Assembly (NCBI GenBank): GCA_040007395.1
Contig: JBDTVG010000164.1
Location: 8,388-72,387 of the forward strand
Origin: DATGFK01 sp040007395
GTDB lineage: Bacteria > Chloroflexota > Anaerolineae > Aggregatilineales > UBA2796
DNA length: 64,000 nt
Direction: 5' to 3'
The translations under genes and the position numbers were made by a program. Below the pieces are notes generated by a model, which had not been told where the DNA came from, searched no databases, and saw only the letters and a list, made by a program, of their open reading frames with translations. Each line of letters starts with the position of its first letter. The stretch's first letter is position 1. Positions 36,346 to 44,312 of the stretch are shown piece after piece.

Positions 36346-36933
36346 CTATTCAGCTTCAGTTGCTGCTTCGGCAGGCGCGTCTGCGGCGGCTTCAACAGGT
36401 ATTTCTGCGACAGGTTCAGATGTCTCAGCCGTCTCGATGGCTTCAACCGATTCGCCCGTACTTTGTCCCGCGTCCAAATAGGTCGCCGCTTCGTCTTCAC
36501 GCATCACCAACAATTTGATCATTGGTGAGACATCGCCCATACGCACGGCAATATCATAGCGCCCAAGTTCGCGGATCGTGCGCTCACTAATACGGCGGCG
36601 GTTGATGTCCAAACCCGTCTTTGCCAGCAATGCATCTTTAATCATCTGGCTGGTGATCGAGCCGTACAGCTTGTTATTGCTACCAGCCTTGACTCCAAAC
36701 ACCAATTCCACACCGTCGATCTGGCGGGCTGCGGCATTCACCTTTTCGTTGTAGACCGAACGATTTTGAGATGCCGCTTCGCGCAAGCTGGCAGCCTGAG
36801 CAAGGTTGGCCTTTGAGGCGGGCATAGCGATCCCTTTGGGGATCAGCCAGTTGCGGGCAAAGCCATCCGCTACCGAGACCACTTCACCAGCCACACCGTG
36901 CTTGTATACGTCTTCCTTGAGTAAAACCTTCAT
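36346..36933 (-). CDS. rplI: 50S ribosomal protein L9
   Basis: 195 residues. L9 stabilises the L1 side of the large subunit. The N-terminal MKVLLKEDVYKHGVAGEVV and the middle helix and C-terminal domain (KLYGSITSQMI) are typical up to about residue 150; the last 45 residues are an extra acidic Glu/Ala/Thr tail. The ATG at 36933 has no clear ribosome site. It lacks its common partners rpsF, ssb and rpsR upstream. Confidence 0.96.
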   Translation of the reverse strand: MKVLLKEDVYKHGVAGEVVSVADGFARNWLIPKGIAMPASKANLAQAASLREAASQNRSVYNEKVNAAARQIDGVELVFGVKAGSNNKLYGSITSQMIKDALLAKTGLDINRRRISERTIRELGRYDIAVRMGDVSPMIKLLVMREDEAATYLDAGQSTGESVEAIETAETSEPVAEIPVEAAADAPAEAATEAE

Positions 36934-37203
36934 AAAAATTGGCGCACAAGCTACTGTGTTTGTACGGTAGAGGGATGCGCCTTACTCCTTTCTGAGAGTC
37001 CAAATACCCCGCGGGGCCAACATGCCGAATTTTCCGATCAATGCGTCGGCGGCTTATCTTAGCGCAAAGACCGCCTATCTTCAAGGTACAAACGGTGAGT
37101 CCAATTCCTCTCCTTCAGTCTGGCAAATTCGACATCTGCCCGATTTTAAGAGACAATTCCAAAGGCGATCACGTAATAAGTATGAAGGGATGCTGGGGCA
37201 ATA

Positions 37204-38358
37204 ATGCTGTACGATGCCATTGTAGTTGGGTCAGGGCCGGGCGGAGCAATTGCCGCGTCGGTGCTCGCCTCGCGGAAAAAATCGGTACTGCTGGTAGACC
37301 GCCAGTCGTTCCCCCGCGACAAAGTATGCGGCGATGGTCTCCCGATTCGGGTGATGGCGATGCTGCGCGAACTCAACGTAGACATTCAAGGGTTGGAATA
37401 TCAACGCATCAAGGCGTTGTCGATTACGGGTCCCGCAGGGCAAACACTGGTCACATATGAGGAATCGCAGGATCAATTTTCGATGACCTCACGGCGTTAC
37501 AGCTTCGATAACACGCTGCACCAACACGCGGTCAAATCTGGTGCAAAATTCGAGGTAATGCACGTTCAGGCACCGTTACTCGATCCGAGTGGCGAGAAAG
37601 TGATCGGCGTGGTCGAGCGCAAAGGCAAAACAACCGTCGAACACGAAGCAAAGATCGTCATCGCTGCTGATGGTGCGGCTTCTCCGATTGCGAGGGCGCT
37701 CAACAAACAGTCAGCCAACCAACCGGATCGTGTTACTGCCGCCGATGATACTGCGGTAGCGATTCGGGCTTACGCCAAACTAAAACAGCCCATGCCGCCC
37801 TGTGTCTATTTCTACTTTAACAAATCGCTGTTGCCCGGTTATGCGTGGATCTTCCCCATTGCCGATGGCTATGCGAATATCGGTGTTTATGTCGATAACC
37901 GGACTTTCCGGGCAGGTAGTCGCTCTTTGGTAGATTTGCTGGCTGAATTTCAGGCAACCTTACCACCGAAATTCGCAGTCGATCTGGATATGCAAGTTGC
38001 GCAAACGTGGCCTTTGCCGATCTGGACGACATGGAAAAATCGGACAGTCAAGGGTGTTCTGTTCGTAGGTGATGCCGGCCGTTTTATCAATGCGATTACG
38101 GGTGGCGGCATTTATCCGGCGATGATGACTGGGTTGTATGCAGCACAACACGCCCTCGATCTCCTTGACTCGACGCGGCACTATCCAGACTTTGACACGG
38201 CGTGGCGGCCTGAGATCGGTACATCGCTGCGAAATGCGCGTATCTTGCAACACCGCGTCGCGCCGTATCCGTTCCTATTCAACAGCTTGTTTTCGATTAC
38301 TAATTTCCCGCCCATCAAAGCAACGATGTTGAGGACGCTTTCTGGTGAGCATTACTAG
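37204..38358 (+). CDS. Geranylgeranyl reductase-family flavoprotein
   Basis: 384 residues. FAD enzyme that reduces isoprenoid double bonds using reduced ferredoxin or NADPH. Evidence: N-terminal GSGPGGAIAA (9-18), the KVCGDGLP block near residues 40-47, and VGDAGRFINAITGGGIYPA (about 286-304). In archaea such enzymes saturate ether lipids; in bacteria they act on chlorophyll, tocopherol or menaquinone side chains. It overlaps UbiA by 14 bases, indicating coupled prenyl-lipid synthesis. Substrate unknown. Confidence 0.9.
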   Translation: MLYDAIVVGSGPGGAIAASVLASRKKSVLLVDRQSFPRDKVCGDGLPIRVMAMLRELNVDIQGLEYQRIKALSITGPAGQTLVTYEESQDQFSMTSRRYSFDNTLHQHAVKSGAKFEVMHVQAPLLDPSGEKVIGVVERKGKTTVEHEAKIVIAADGAASPIARALNKQSANQPDRVTAADDTAVAIRAYAKLKQPMPPCVYFYFNKSLLPGYAWIFPIADGYANIGVYVDNRTFRAGSRSLVDLLAEFQATLPPKFAVDLDMQVAQTWPLPIWTTWKNRTVKGVLFVGDAGRFINAITGGGIYPAMMTGLYAAQHALDLLDSTRHYPDFDTAWRPEIGTSLRNARILQHRVAPYPFLFNSLFSITNFPPIKATMLRTLSGEHY

Positions 38359-39250
38359 TAGTACCCCAGTACAAAATACACCCGCGCAAAAACAGCCGTC
38401 TAGTAGTCTGTTCTTAGATCTTCTGGCGTTGTCGCACATCTTCAACGGAGTCGCCTCAGCGCTGGCAGCGGGGATCGGCTATCTGGCAACGGTGTGGTAT
38501 ATCAAGTCTCCGATAGATCCCGTCGCCTTTCTGAGCGCGATGCTGGCGACGTTATGCCTCTCGAACGCGGGCTTTGTCATCAATGATATTCTTGACATCG
38601 ACATTGATCGCATCAATCGCCCAGATCGTCCATTGGCGGCGGGGCGTGTGCCGCTGTGGTTAGCTTGGACGCTGTATGCGGCTTATACGCTGATCGGTAT
38701 CACGTTAGCGTGGGCGATTAACCCGGCGACAGGCGCTGTCGGGGTGATTATTGCGCTGGTGCTGTTTCTGTATTCCTACGATCTTAAGAAACGCTTTTTG
38801 TTCGGTCACGTTGTAATCGGTTTATCGGGGGCGCTACTGTTGCCATTTGGTGGCTTTGCTGCCGGAAGTACTCTGCTGCTAATTACCATCCCAGTGATAT
38901 TCGCAGCCTTCTTTGCCCGCGAAGTCCTCAAGACGATCCCCGACGCAGAAGGAGATCGCGCTCACGGCGTAGAAAATATTACGACACGCTTCGGCGCTAA
39001 CACCGCCCGACGAGTCGGTCAAATTATGCTGGCGATTTGCGCGGTTGCCCTGCCTTTGCTTCGGCTATTTTGGGCGTTGAATAACTGGTATCTGGCGGCG
39101 GTGGCACTGGTGATCTGGCCTCTGATGGCCTATTCACTGCTTCGCTTGCAAAATCTTGACGCAGAGAACAAGAACGTAACCGCTATATTGCGCGTTTCGA
39201 AACTGCTCTTTCTGCTGGTTGCCATCGCGATTTTGATCGGATCGCTATGA
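38345..39250 (+). CDS. UbiA-family prenyltransferase
   Basis: 301 residues with about eight helices. The first metal motif N-D-x-x-D-x-x-x-D (N80 to about D88, then RPDRPLAAG) and the second (TIPDAEGDRAHG, near 197-208) bind the prenyl diphosphate through Mg. Family members attach polyprenyl chains to aromatic rings or to glycerol phosphate. The GTG start at 38345 lies inside the reductase gene, a 14-base overlap. The closest known operon logic is a GGGP or DGGGP synthase or a menaquinone/chlorophyll-type transferase; I cannot decide. Confidence 0.92.
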   Translation: MSITSSTPVQNTPAQKQPSSSLFLDLLALSHIFNGVASALAAGIGYLATVWYIKSPIDPVAFLSAMLATLCLSNAGFVINDILDIDIDRINRPDRPLAAGRVPLWLAWTLYAAYTLIGITLAWAINPATGAVGVIIALVLFLYSYDLKKRFLFGHVVIGLSGALLLPFGGFAAGSTLLLITIPVIFAAFFAREVLKTIPDAEGDRAHGVENITTRFGANTARRVGQIMLAICAVALPLLRLFWALNNWYLAAVALVIWPLMAYSLLRLQNLDAENKNVTAILRVSKLLFLLVAIAILIGSL

Positions 39251-39321
39251 ATGATTGATTCGCGTGACTTCCACCTCTCTTGCGTCTGGCTTAATCTCAT
39301 GATGTTTTGTGGAGCCATTAC

Positions 39322-39972
39322 TTGACATATCCAGTTGCTCAAAACGGTGAAATCAACAGCCTGAATTCAGGGTGGGCAAAACTCGTCTCCGATGTCGTCA
39401 GTCCGCCCGTCGTTTGGGCGCTTATGGCCATCCCAATTGCTGGACGGAATGCCCCTTCGACTTATGATGGGGTAACATGGGCCTTGATCTATATCCTGCT
39501 GGTTTCAGCGGCTCCGTTACTCTATATTCTGATTCAAGTGCGGCGTGGGAATATCACCGATATGCACATGCCGCAGCGCGAGGAACGCCTACGCCCCTTT
39601 ATTGTCTCTGCGATTATGGCAGCGTTGGCAACCTTTATTCTGCACGCGATAGGCGCATCTGCCATTATGCAATTGTTTGTGCTGTCGAGTCTGCTCCAGA
39701 TAGTGCTAATGGCGATCATCACGACCATTTGGCAAATTAGTATCCACGCGATCAGTATTGCTGGGGCGGTGATCACGGCGGGGGCGCTTTATGGTATGAC
39801 AGTGGCTTTTGTATTGCTGCCATTGGTCGTAATTGTCGGTTTGGCGCGGCTCAAACTGCGCCGCCATACTCGCGCACAGGTCGTCGCCGGGGTCGCGGTA
39901 GGCGCAATTTCCGTGACAACGCTATTGACGTTGGCGGGCGTGTTTGTGCCGGGTATCTGGGGACATAATTGA
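39322..39972 (+). CDS. PAP2-like membrane protein
   Basis: 216 residues with about five helices. Loop motifs MPQREERLRPF, SIHAISIAG and RLKLRRHTRAQVVAG follow the phosphatase PAP2 layout (K-x6-RP, SxH, R-x5-H-x3-D, the last position varied). It would dephosphorylate a polyprenyl or lipid phosphate. The TTG at 39322 has GGAG seven bases upstream, better than the TTG at 39307. It follows UbiA by 71 bases and probably is the third gene of the operon. Missing the exact third aspartate, activity is uncertain. Confidence 0.75.
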   Translation: MTYPVAQNGEINSLNSGWAKLVSDVVSPPVVWALMAIPIAGRNAPSTYDGVTWALIYILLVSAAPLLYILIQVRRGNITDMHMPQREERLRPFIVSAIMAALATFILHAIGASAIMQLFVLSSLLQIVLMAIITTIWQISIHAISIAGAVITAGALYGMTVAFVLLPLVVIVGLARLKLRRHTRAQVVAGVAVGAISVTTLLTLAGVFVPGIWGHN

Positions 39973-40054
39973 CCATCCTCAGCCACTAGGTGCGACCATT
40001 AATGTGTTATTCGCTATTGTGTACAGTTTTGTACATAAATACCGCGAGTTCACT

Positions 40055-40861
40055 TCAGCCGATTTCAGCGAGGTACTTACGTAAAATGTCGGCGTGTTGA
40101 GGAATGGCAATTTCAGGCTCGGCAATATCTGGATGCCATTTCTTTTCCCATTCTACCGAAAGCCAACCATCGTAGCCCCTAGCATGTAATATTGATAGCA
40201 TACTTGGAACTGGCACATCGCCCTCACCAAGCAGAACTAAATCCCATTGTTCGCCAGTGCTGCGGCGACCATCTTTGATATGTACGTGGTAGCACCGATC
40301 ACCGAGACAATCTGCGGTTTCAGCTGGTTGCTCTCCAACGCGATACGGATGAAGTGTATCCCACAGCGCCCCTGCTTCTGGAACCTGATTAAGCACTTCC
40401 ATAACCATAATACTACTAGAAAAAGCATCATGGGTTTCCAGTAGAACCGTGACCCCTAGTTCTTTTCCATGCTTTGCCAGTGTCGCTAGACATTCAGTGG
40501 ATACTTTTATCGCTTCCGATTTCGGCGTGCCTTCCGGTGTACCACCAAAAACACGGATAAACGGTGCGCCCCACTCTGCCGCCATTTCGAGATAGGCTAT
40601 CCCGTCACGGATTTGAGCCGTTCGCCCTTCTGGATCTTGGGTCGCAATCCGGATTGAGGTGTCAACACAGATAATCTTCAATCCCGCGGCGGTGCATTGA
40701 GAGTGAACGCGATTGCGGGTTGCCTTGTCCAAATTGGGGGGCAGAACGTTGCCGTTCAGTAAGCGAATTTCTAGCCCCTCATAGCCATTGTGCTGTGCTG
40801 CCTCAATGATCTGCTCAAGAGACCAGTTCGGGCAAGCAAGTGTGGTAAACGCCAGTTTCAT
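40055..40861 (-). CDS. Sugar phosphate isomerase/epimerase (TIM barrel)
   Basis: 268 residues. AP-endonuclease-2 barrel (about 1-260): FTTLACPNWSLEQII, GYEGLEIR, then glutamate and histidine metal ligands in VTVLLETHD, ALWDTLHPY and CYHVHIKDG. Members isomerise or epimerise ketoses such as myo-inositol derivatives or hexoses. It lies directly downstream of a decayed sugar permease, so it probably belonged to a sugar uptake operon. Confidence 0.9.
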   Translation of the reverse strand: MKLAFTTLACPNWSLEQIIEAAQHNGYEGLEIRLLNGNVLPPNLDKATRNRVHSQCTAAGLKIICVDTSIRIATQDPEGRTAQIRDGIAYLEMAAEWGAPFIRVFGGTPEGTPKSEAIKVSTECLATLAKHGKELGVTVLLETHDAFSSSIMVMEVLNQVPEAGALWDTLHPYRVGEQPAETADCLGDRCYHVHIKDGRRSTGEQWDLVLLGEGDVPVPSMLSILHARGYDGWLSVEWEKKWHPDIAEPEIAIPQHADILRKYLAEIG

Positions 40862-40908
40862 TTTTACTCCTGAAAAAAGCTACTGAGAAATAACGGTAGA
40901 TTTGATGA

Positions 40909-41121
40909 TTAGCCTCTAATGCTGCCAATCAATACAATACTCCTTTTACGAAATAACGCCGCAAGAAAGGATAAATTAGCAGGATCGGCACGGTAGCAAC
41001 GACAATAGTTGCCTATTTGATCGTTTCGGAAAGCATCTCCATATCGCCACTGGTGGTCATACTCTGCGTGCTGTTCAGGATCAAGATCTCCCGCAAAATA
41101 AGTTGAAACGGGTATATAACT
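40909..41121 (-). pseudogene. Decayed C-terminal end of a sugar ABC permease (LplC/YtcP type)
   Basis: Minus-strand translation reads IYPFQLILREILILNSTQS, then MLSETIK, a TAG stop, ATIVVATVPILLIYPFLRRY, FVKGVL, and after a frameshift IGSIRG before a TAA at 40909-40911. The order YP-Q-LILR-ILIL-NS-QSM and SETIKYATIVVA-P then FVKG is the C-terminus of LplC-like carbohydrate permeases. The gene is cut at 41121 by IS630-type sequence. Confidence 0.8.
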
Positions 41122-41394
41122 CGCGATCGCAGATCACATGGTCGCTCGTCAAAGCACACTTGCGGGCAGGTTTCATCATATGGTTGTGAGTACAAGTCCA
41201 ACATATCCTCCATGCGCCACACAAAATCAGCGCCTACTTTGGCAATACACCCTTGTTGTTTTAACCACGGCTTGAGATCGTTTTTTTGGGCGTGCGGCGC
41301 ACGGTCTCATCTGATATCGGCGCTTCGACCAGCGTCAGTTCCAAAAACTTGTCCGCTTACTGTCACTCAGTTGCACTACATTCTGTTTCCGCAT
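41122..41394 (-). mobile_element. IS630-family transposase remnant
   Basis: From an ATG at 41394: MRKQNVVQLSDSKRTSF, then after frame changes APISDETVRRT, NDLKPWLKQQG, ADFVWRMEDMLDLYSQPYDE and VCFDERP. These are IS630 N-terminal and start-of-DDE segments with an internal deletion and no catalytic end. It abuts the permease remnant, so it is the likely cause of that gene's break. Confidence 0.75.
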
Positions 41395-41538
41395 GGTACA
41401 TTCTCCTCTTCTTTAGCTATACCTCTTTACTTGTGTGGTAGCCCACTAGTTGCTAATTGTCATTGCCATCCAATAAAATATAGGGAGCGATAGCCCTCCA
41501 TCAAAAAATTCCGGAAAGACAAGAATAGTAGGTGTCAG

Positions 41539-42705
41539 GTGGACTCTCCATTTCCCATTATTGACCTAATCGCCCGTATCCTCGTTTTCTTGCTGGGTGC
41601 GGCGCTTGTGATCAGCGTATTAAATTCCGCGATTCGCACGTTTGTGTTACCGCGTAGTGCTCATGATTGGCTGTTGATGGTTGTATTCAAGAGTTCCGGA
41701 ATGGTTTTTAGCTTATTCACCCGTCGCGCTAAAACCTACGAAGAACGTGACCAGATGATGGCACTCTATGCCCCTGTGACACTGATCGTTTTACCGGCGG
41801 TGTGGTTACTGTTGGTACTCATCGGTTATATGGCAATGTTCGTGACCCTCGGCTCAAAATCGCTGGAGTCGGCTTTCACCGTTAGCGGGTCATCATTGCT
41901 GACGTTGGGATTTGAACGCCAAGAGGGCATCATTCCACTAGTGTTGTCCTTCTCGGAGGCTGCCATTGGCTTGATCTTGGTAGCGCTGTTGATTGCCTAT
42001 TTACCCACGATCTATTCGGCTTTCTCACACCGCGAAACCGCTGTAACGATGCTCGAAGTACGGGCAGGTTCGCCCCCATCAGCGGTTGAATTGTTCGTGC
42101 GGTTTCACAATCTGAAACGCTTGGACAAACTGACCCAACTCTGGGAACAATGGGAAACCCTGTTTGCTGAACTTGAAGAAAGCCATACTTCGCTGGCGAT
42201 GCTGGCCTTTTTCCGTTCTCCACAGTCACATCGTTCGTGGGTAACCGCCGCAGGCGCAGTACTCGACGCAGCCTCACTCGCTGAGTCAACAGTGGACATT
42301 CCCCCCAATCCGCAGGCTGCGTTGACAATCCGAGCGGGCTATATCGCGCTGCAACGTATCGCCGCTTATTTTGGTGTTCCATACAACGCTAATCCGACTC
42401 CTACCGATCCGATTAGTGTTTCGCGCTTGGAATTTGACATCGCCTGTAACTATCTAGCGGAGAAAGGTGTTCCGCTCAAAGCGGATCGCGATCAAGCATG
42501 GCGCGATTATGCTGGATGGCGCGTAAACTATGATATTCCTTTGTTAGCGTTGTGCGGTATTACGATGGCTCCCTACGCCCCTTGGTCGTCGGATCGTTCG
42601 CTTAGGAAACAAAGGATGCTCGCAAAACGGCTTGCTTCGCGACGGGGTGGGACGCTTCCGATTGAGGCTATACAAGAGAGTCTTTCTCCTGGCCCACAGT
42701 TGTAA
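41539..42705 (+). CDS. Membrane protein with channel-like pore segment
   Basis: 388 residues. Helices at about 9-30, 72-105 and 132-158, the middle one followed by GSSLLTLGF, a pore-loop-like Ser/Thr-rich segment in the place of a channel filter (TVGYG in K+ channels). Then a long cytosolic domain with charged helices ending in a basic tail. It might be a channel or mechanosensor; no canonical filter is present. The GTG at 41539 has AGGTG a few bases upstream. The following gene starts three bases after its stop, so they share a transcript. Confidence 0.7.
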   Translation: MDSPFPIIDLIARILVFLLGAALVISVLNSAIRTFVLPRSAHDWLLMVVFKSSGMVFSLFTRRAKTYEERDQMMALYAPVTLIVLPAVWLLLVLIGYMAMFVTLGSKSLESAFTVSGSSLLTLGFERQEGIIPLVLSFSEAAIGLILVALLIAYLPTIYSAFSHRETAVTMLEVRAGSPPSAVELFVRFHNLKRLDKLTQLWEQWETLFAELEESHTSLAMLAFFRSPQSHRSWVTAAGAVLDAASLAESTVDIPPNPQAALTIRAGYIALQRIAAYFGVPYNANPTPTDPISVSRLEFDIACNYLAEKGVPLKADRDQAWRDYAGWRVNYDIPLLALCGITMAPYAPWSSDRSLRKQRMLAKRLASRRGGTLPIEAIQESLSPGPQL

Positions 42706-42707
42706 GC

Positions 42708-43856
42708 GTGTCAATGAACTCACCAAAGCCACCCTACATCCCCGATAATCTACGGCTTATTGCGGCTGCGGCTTTTTTGTTGGCGGCGATAGCGGTATCG
42801 GCACTGTGTATCGGCACCATTGTGCTGTTGAACTCACATGGGTTGATCGCGAAAATTGTCAGCGGACAAACTGCTAGCCCATCGACTGTCGCTGCCGCTG
42901 TACGACAATCGACACCCGCAACGGATATTCCCGTAATCAGTGCTGTTCCGCCTACCGCTACCGCGACGAATACACCGCTGCCCACTGCGACACCTACCGT
43001 TACTCCGACGGATACGCCCATCCCTGCCACTTTCACGCCGACCAATACTGCAATCCCACCAACGCGCACAGCACCCCCCACACCGACAGCTAAACGCTGC
43101 GTATCCGTCGTGGGCGATTCGGTAGCCCATGGCGACGCAGTGTTCGAGATCCCCGGTACAGGTTATTTTACGGCGCAGCTAGCCCCAGTGAGCGCTTTTA
43201 TCCAGCAGCAGTATCGACAGCGTGGCGACGCGACCATGACAGTTTACAATCGCAGCGCGTCAGCAGTAGGAATCAGTTCGCCGAATCATCCTTCCTATTT
43301 CAATACCGTTGAATATGCACAACTGCTTCAGGATGGCTGCCAGTATGTAGTGATTATCCCTTGGATCAATGATCTAAGTTCGGGTGGCGATCCCTCAGCG
43401 GCGGCGGGAACGCATGTGCAGGCATTGGCAACATTGACTCATGCAATTCTAGGCGTGACCCACAGTGCAAAAATCGTCATCGTGACCTATTACAACGGCG
43501 CGGCGGCTCCCTTTGCCCTTCAAACTTTCGCTTCCGGGTTTACGCCGCCTGCGGTCGCTATGTTTAACCAGCAGATTATGGGAGCATGTTCGGGCGGGAT
43601 ATTGGCTTCCCGCCAGATCCAATGTGTAGACGGCAATACTGTCTTCGCTGGCATGGGCGCTAATCATGTGATGGGTACAGCGTCGCATCAGGCGTTGGAT
43701 AGCATTATCGCGGCTCCGGTCTCCGCCGAAGCCGCCGCCTTACTGAACCTATATTTCGGTAAAGATCCGAATGGAGTCGTAAACGGCGATGGGGTACATC
43801 TCAGTAACAGCGGCAAGGCACAATTAGCAGCAGTGCTAGTGCCACTGATGCCTTAA
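42708..43856 (+). CDS. Secreted SGNH/GDSL hydrolase
   Basis: 382 residues. An N-terminal helix (about 16-45) anchors or exports it, a Pro/Thr linker (about 70-130) follows, then an SGNH domain with SVVGDSVAHGD (about 133-143, catalytic Ser), IPWINDLSSG, and DGVHLSNSG near 360 carrying the catalytic Asp and His. Members are esterases or lipases at the cell surface. GTG at 42708, or the ATG two codons later. Substrate unknown. Confidence 0.88.
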   Translation: MSMNSPKPPYIPDNLRLIAAAAFLLAAIAVSALCIGTIVLLNSHGLIAKIVSGQTASPSTVAAAVRQSTPATDIPVISAVPPTATATNTPLPTATPTVTPTDTPIPATFTPTNTAIPPTRTAPPTPTAKRCVSVVGDSVAHGDAVFEIPGTGYFTAQLAPVSAFIQQQYRQRGDATMTVYNRSASAVGISSPNHPSYFNTVEYAQLLQDGCQYVVIIPWINDLSSGGDPSAAAGTHVQALATLTHAILGVTHSAKIVIVTYYNGAAAPFALQTFASGFTPPAVAMFNQQIMGACSGGILASRQIQCVDGNTVFAGMGANHVMGTASHQALDSIIAAPVSAEAAALLNLYFGKDPNGVVNGDGVHLSNSGKAQLAAVLVPLMP

Positions 43857-43862
43857 TCAGAT

Positions 43863-43910
43863 AGCCTGTTTTAGGCTCCAAGAATCGTGCAGGATTGCTT
43901 GCCAATCCTG
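43863..43910. terminator. Two adjacent hairpins after the SGNH gene
   Basis: AGCCT (43863-43867) / AGGCT (43873-43877) and CAGGATTG (43890-43897) / CAATCCTG (43903-43910) follow the SGNH stop within 55 bases. No strong T run; probably transcription end of the SGNH transcript. Confidence 0.45.
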
Positions 43911-43974
43911 AGCCAATTTAGTGCCTGTGATAGCTGGTATGATAAACTTTTGGGTGATTCCCAAACTGAAGGGG

Positions 43975-44002
43975 TTTTGAAGAAGTGGGGGAAGAATAAA
44001 TA
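43975..44002 (+). promoter_or_regulatory. Weak promoter for candidate 6S RNA
   Basis: TTTTGA (43975-43980) and TAAATA (43997-44002) with 16 bases between them, fitting a sigma-70 promoter with a start near 44009, just before the outer stem of the RNA. Confidence 0.35.
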
Positions 44003-44010
44003 CCCGCCGA

Positions 44011-44169
44011 GCCGTGTGAACGCGTTGTTTTGAACCTGCTTTCGCAGGTGGGTCTTCTGGCTGGAGCGTTCGCCTTGACCGACGCAGGCCTATCGCGTTT
44101 TCTCCAGACTTGGAAGCCCTAAAGACGGGTGTTGGCTCAAAACGTAAGGTGCGGCATCACGCGCACGGC
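44011..44169 (+). ncRNA. ssrS: Candidate 6S RNA
   Basis: About 160 bases that fold as a long arm with a bubble: outer stem 44011-44018 / 44162-44169, inner stem GTTTTGA (44027-44033) / TCAAAAC (44137-44143), side hairpin ACCTGC / GCAGGT (44034-44049), and a terminal arm CTGGAG (44061-44066) / CTCCAG (44102-44107). The 3' side contains GGAAGCCCTAAAGA, like the conserved segment of 6S RNAs, which sequester sigma-70 polymerase. A weak promoter precedes and a possible terminator follows. Family assignment is by eye only. Confidence 0.5.
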
Positions 44170-44191
44170 AGGTTGGGTCTGTTATACCACG

Positions 44192-44252
44192 TCCGGCGGG
44201 GGCTGTAAAGCCTTTTTTCCCGCCGGAAGACGAAGTTCACGAAAATTTAATG
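44192..44252. repeat. 61-bp palindromic element, copy 1
   Basis: Nested inverted repeat GGCGGG...CCCGCC around GGCT-GTAA-AGCC and a T6 run, then a tail ending TTCACGAAAATTTAATG. 55 of 61 bases match copy 2 at 46308-46368 in the same orientation. It lies 23 bases beyond the candidate 6S RNA and 60 beyond the end of the PD40 gene at 44313; on the + strand GGCTGTAAAGCC then TTTTTT could terminate the RNA. Confidence 0.85.
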
Positions 44253-44312
44253 CGACTGACTCAATAGCTGATTTGAATACGAATAGACATGTTGTTGTTA
44301 CTCAATCTTGGC

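Noticed and set aside
40020..40035. Inverted repeat TGTAC-N6-GTACA between convergent genes
   Set aside because: Short and without a T run; too weak to call a terminator.
42960..43090. Pro/Thr-rich repeat in the SGNH gene as a separate repeat element
   Set aside because: It is an ordinary linker found in many exported proteins of this window.
44011..44169. RNase P RNA, tmRNA or SRP RNA as alternative to 6S
   Set aside because: None of their hallmark sequences (such as the RNase P or SRP core motifs) is present.
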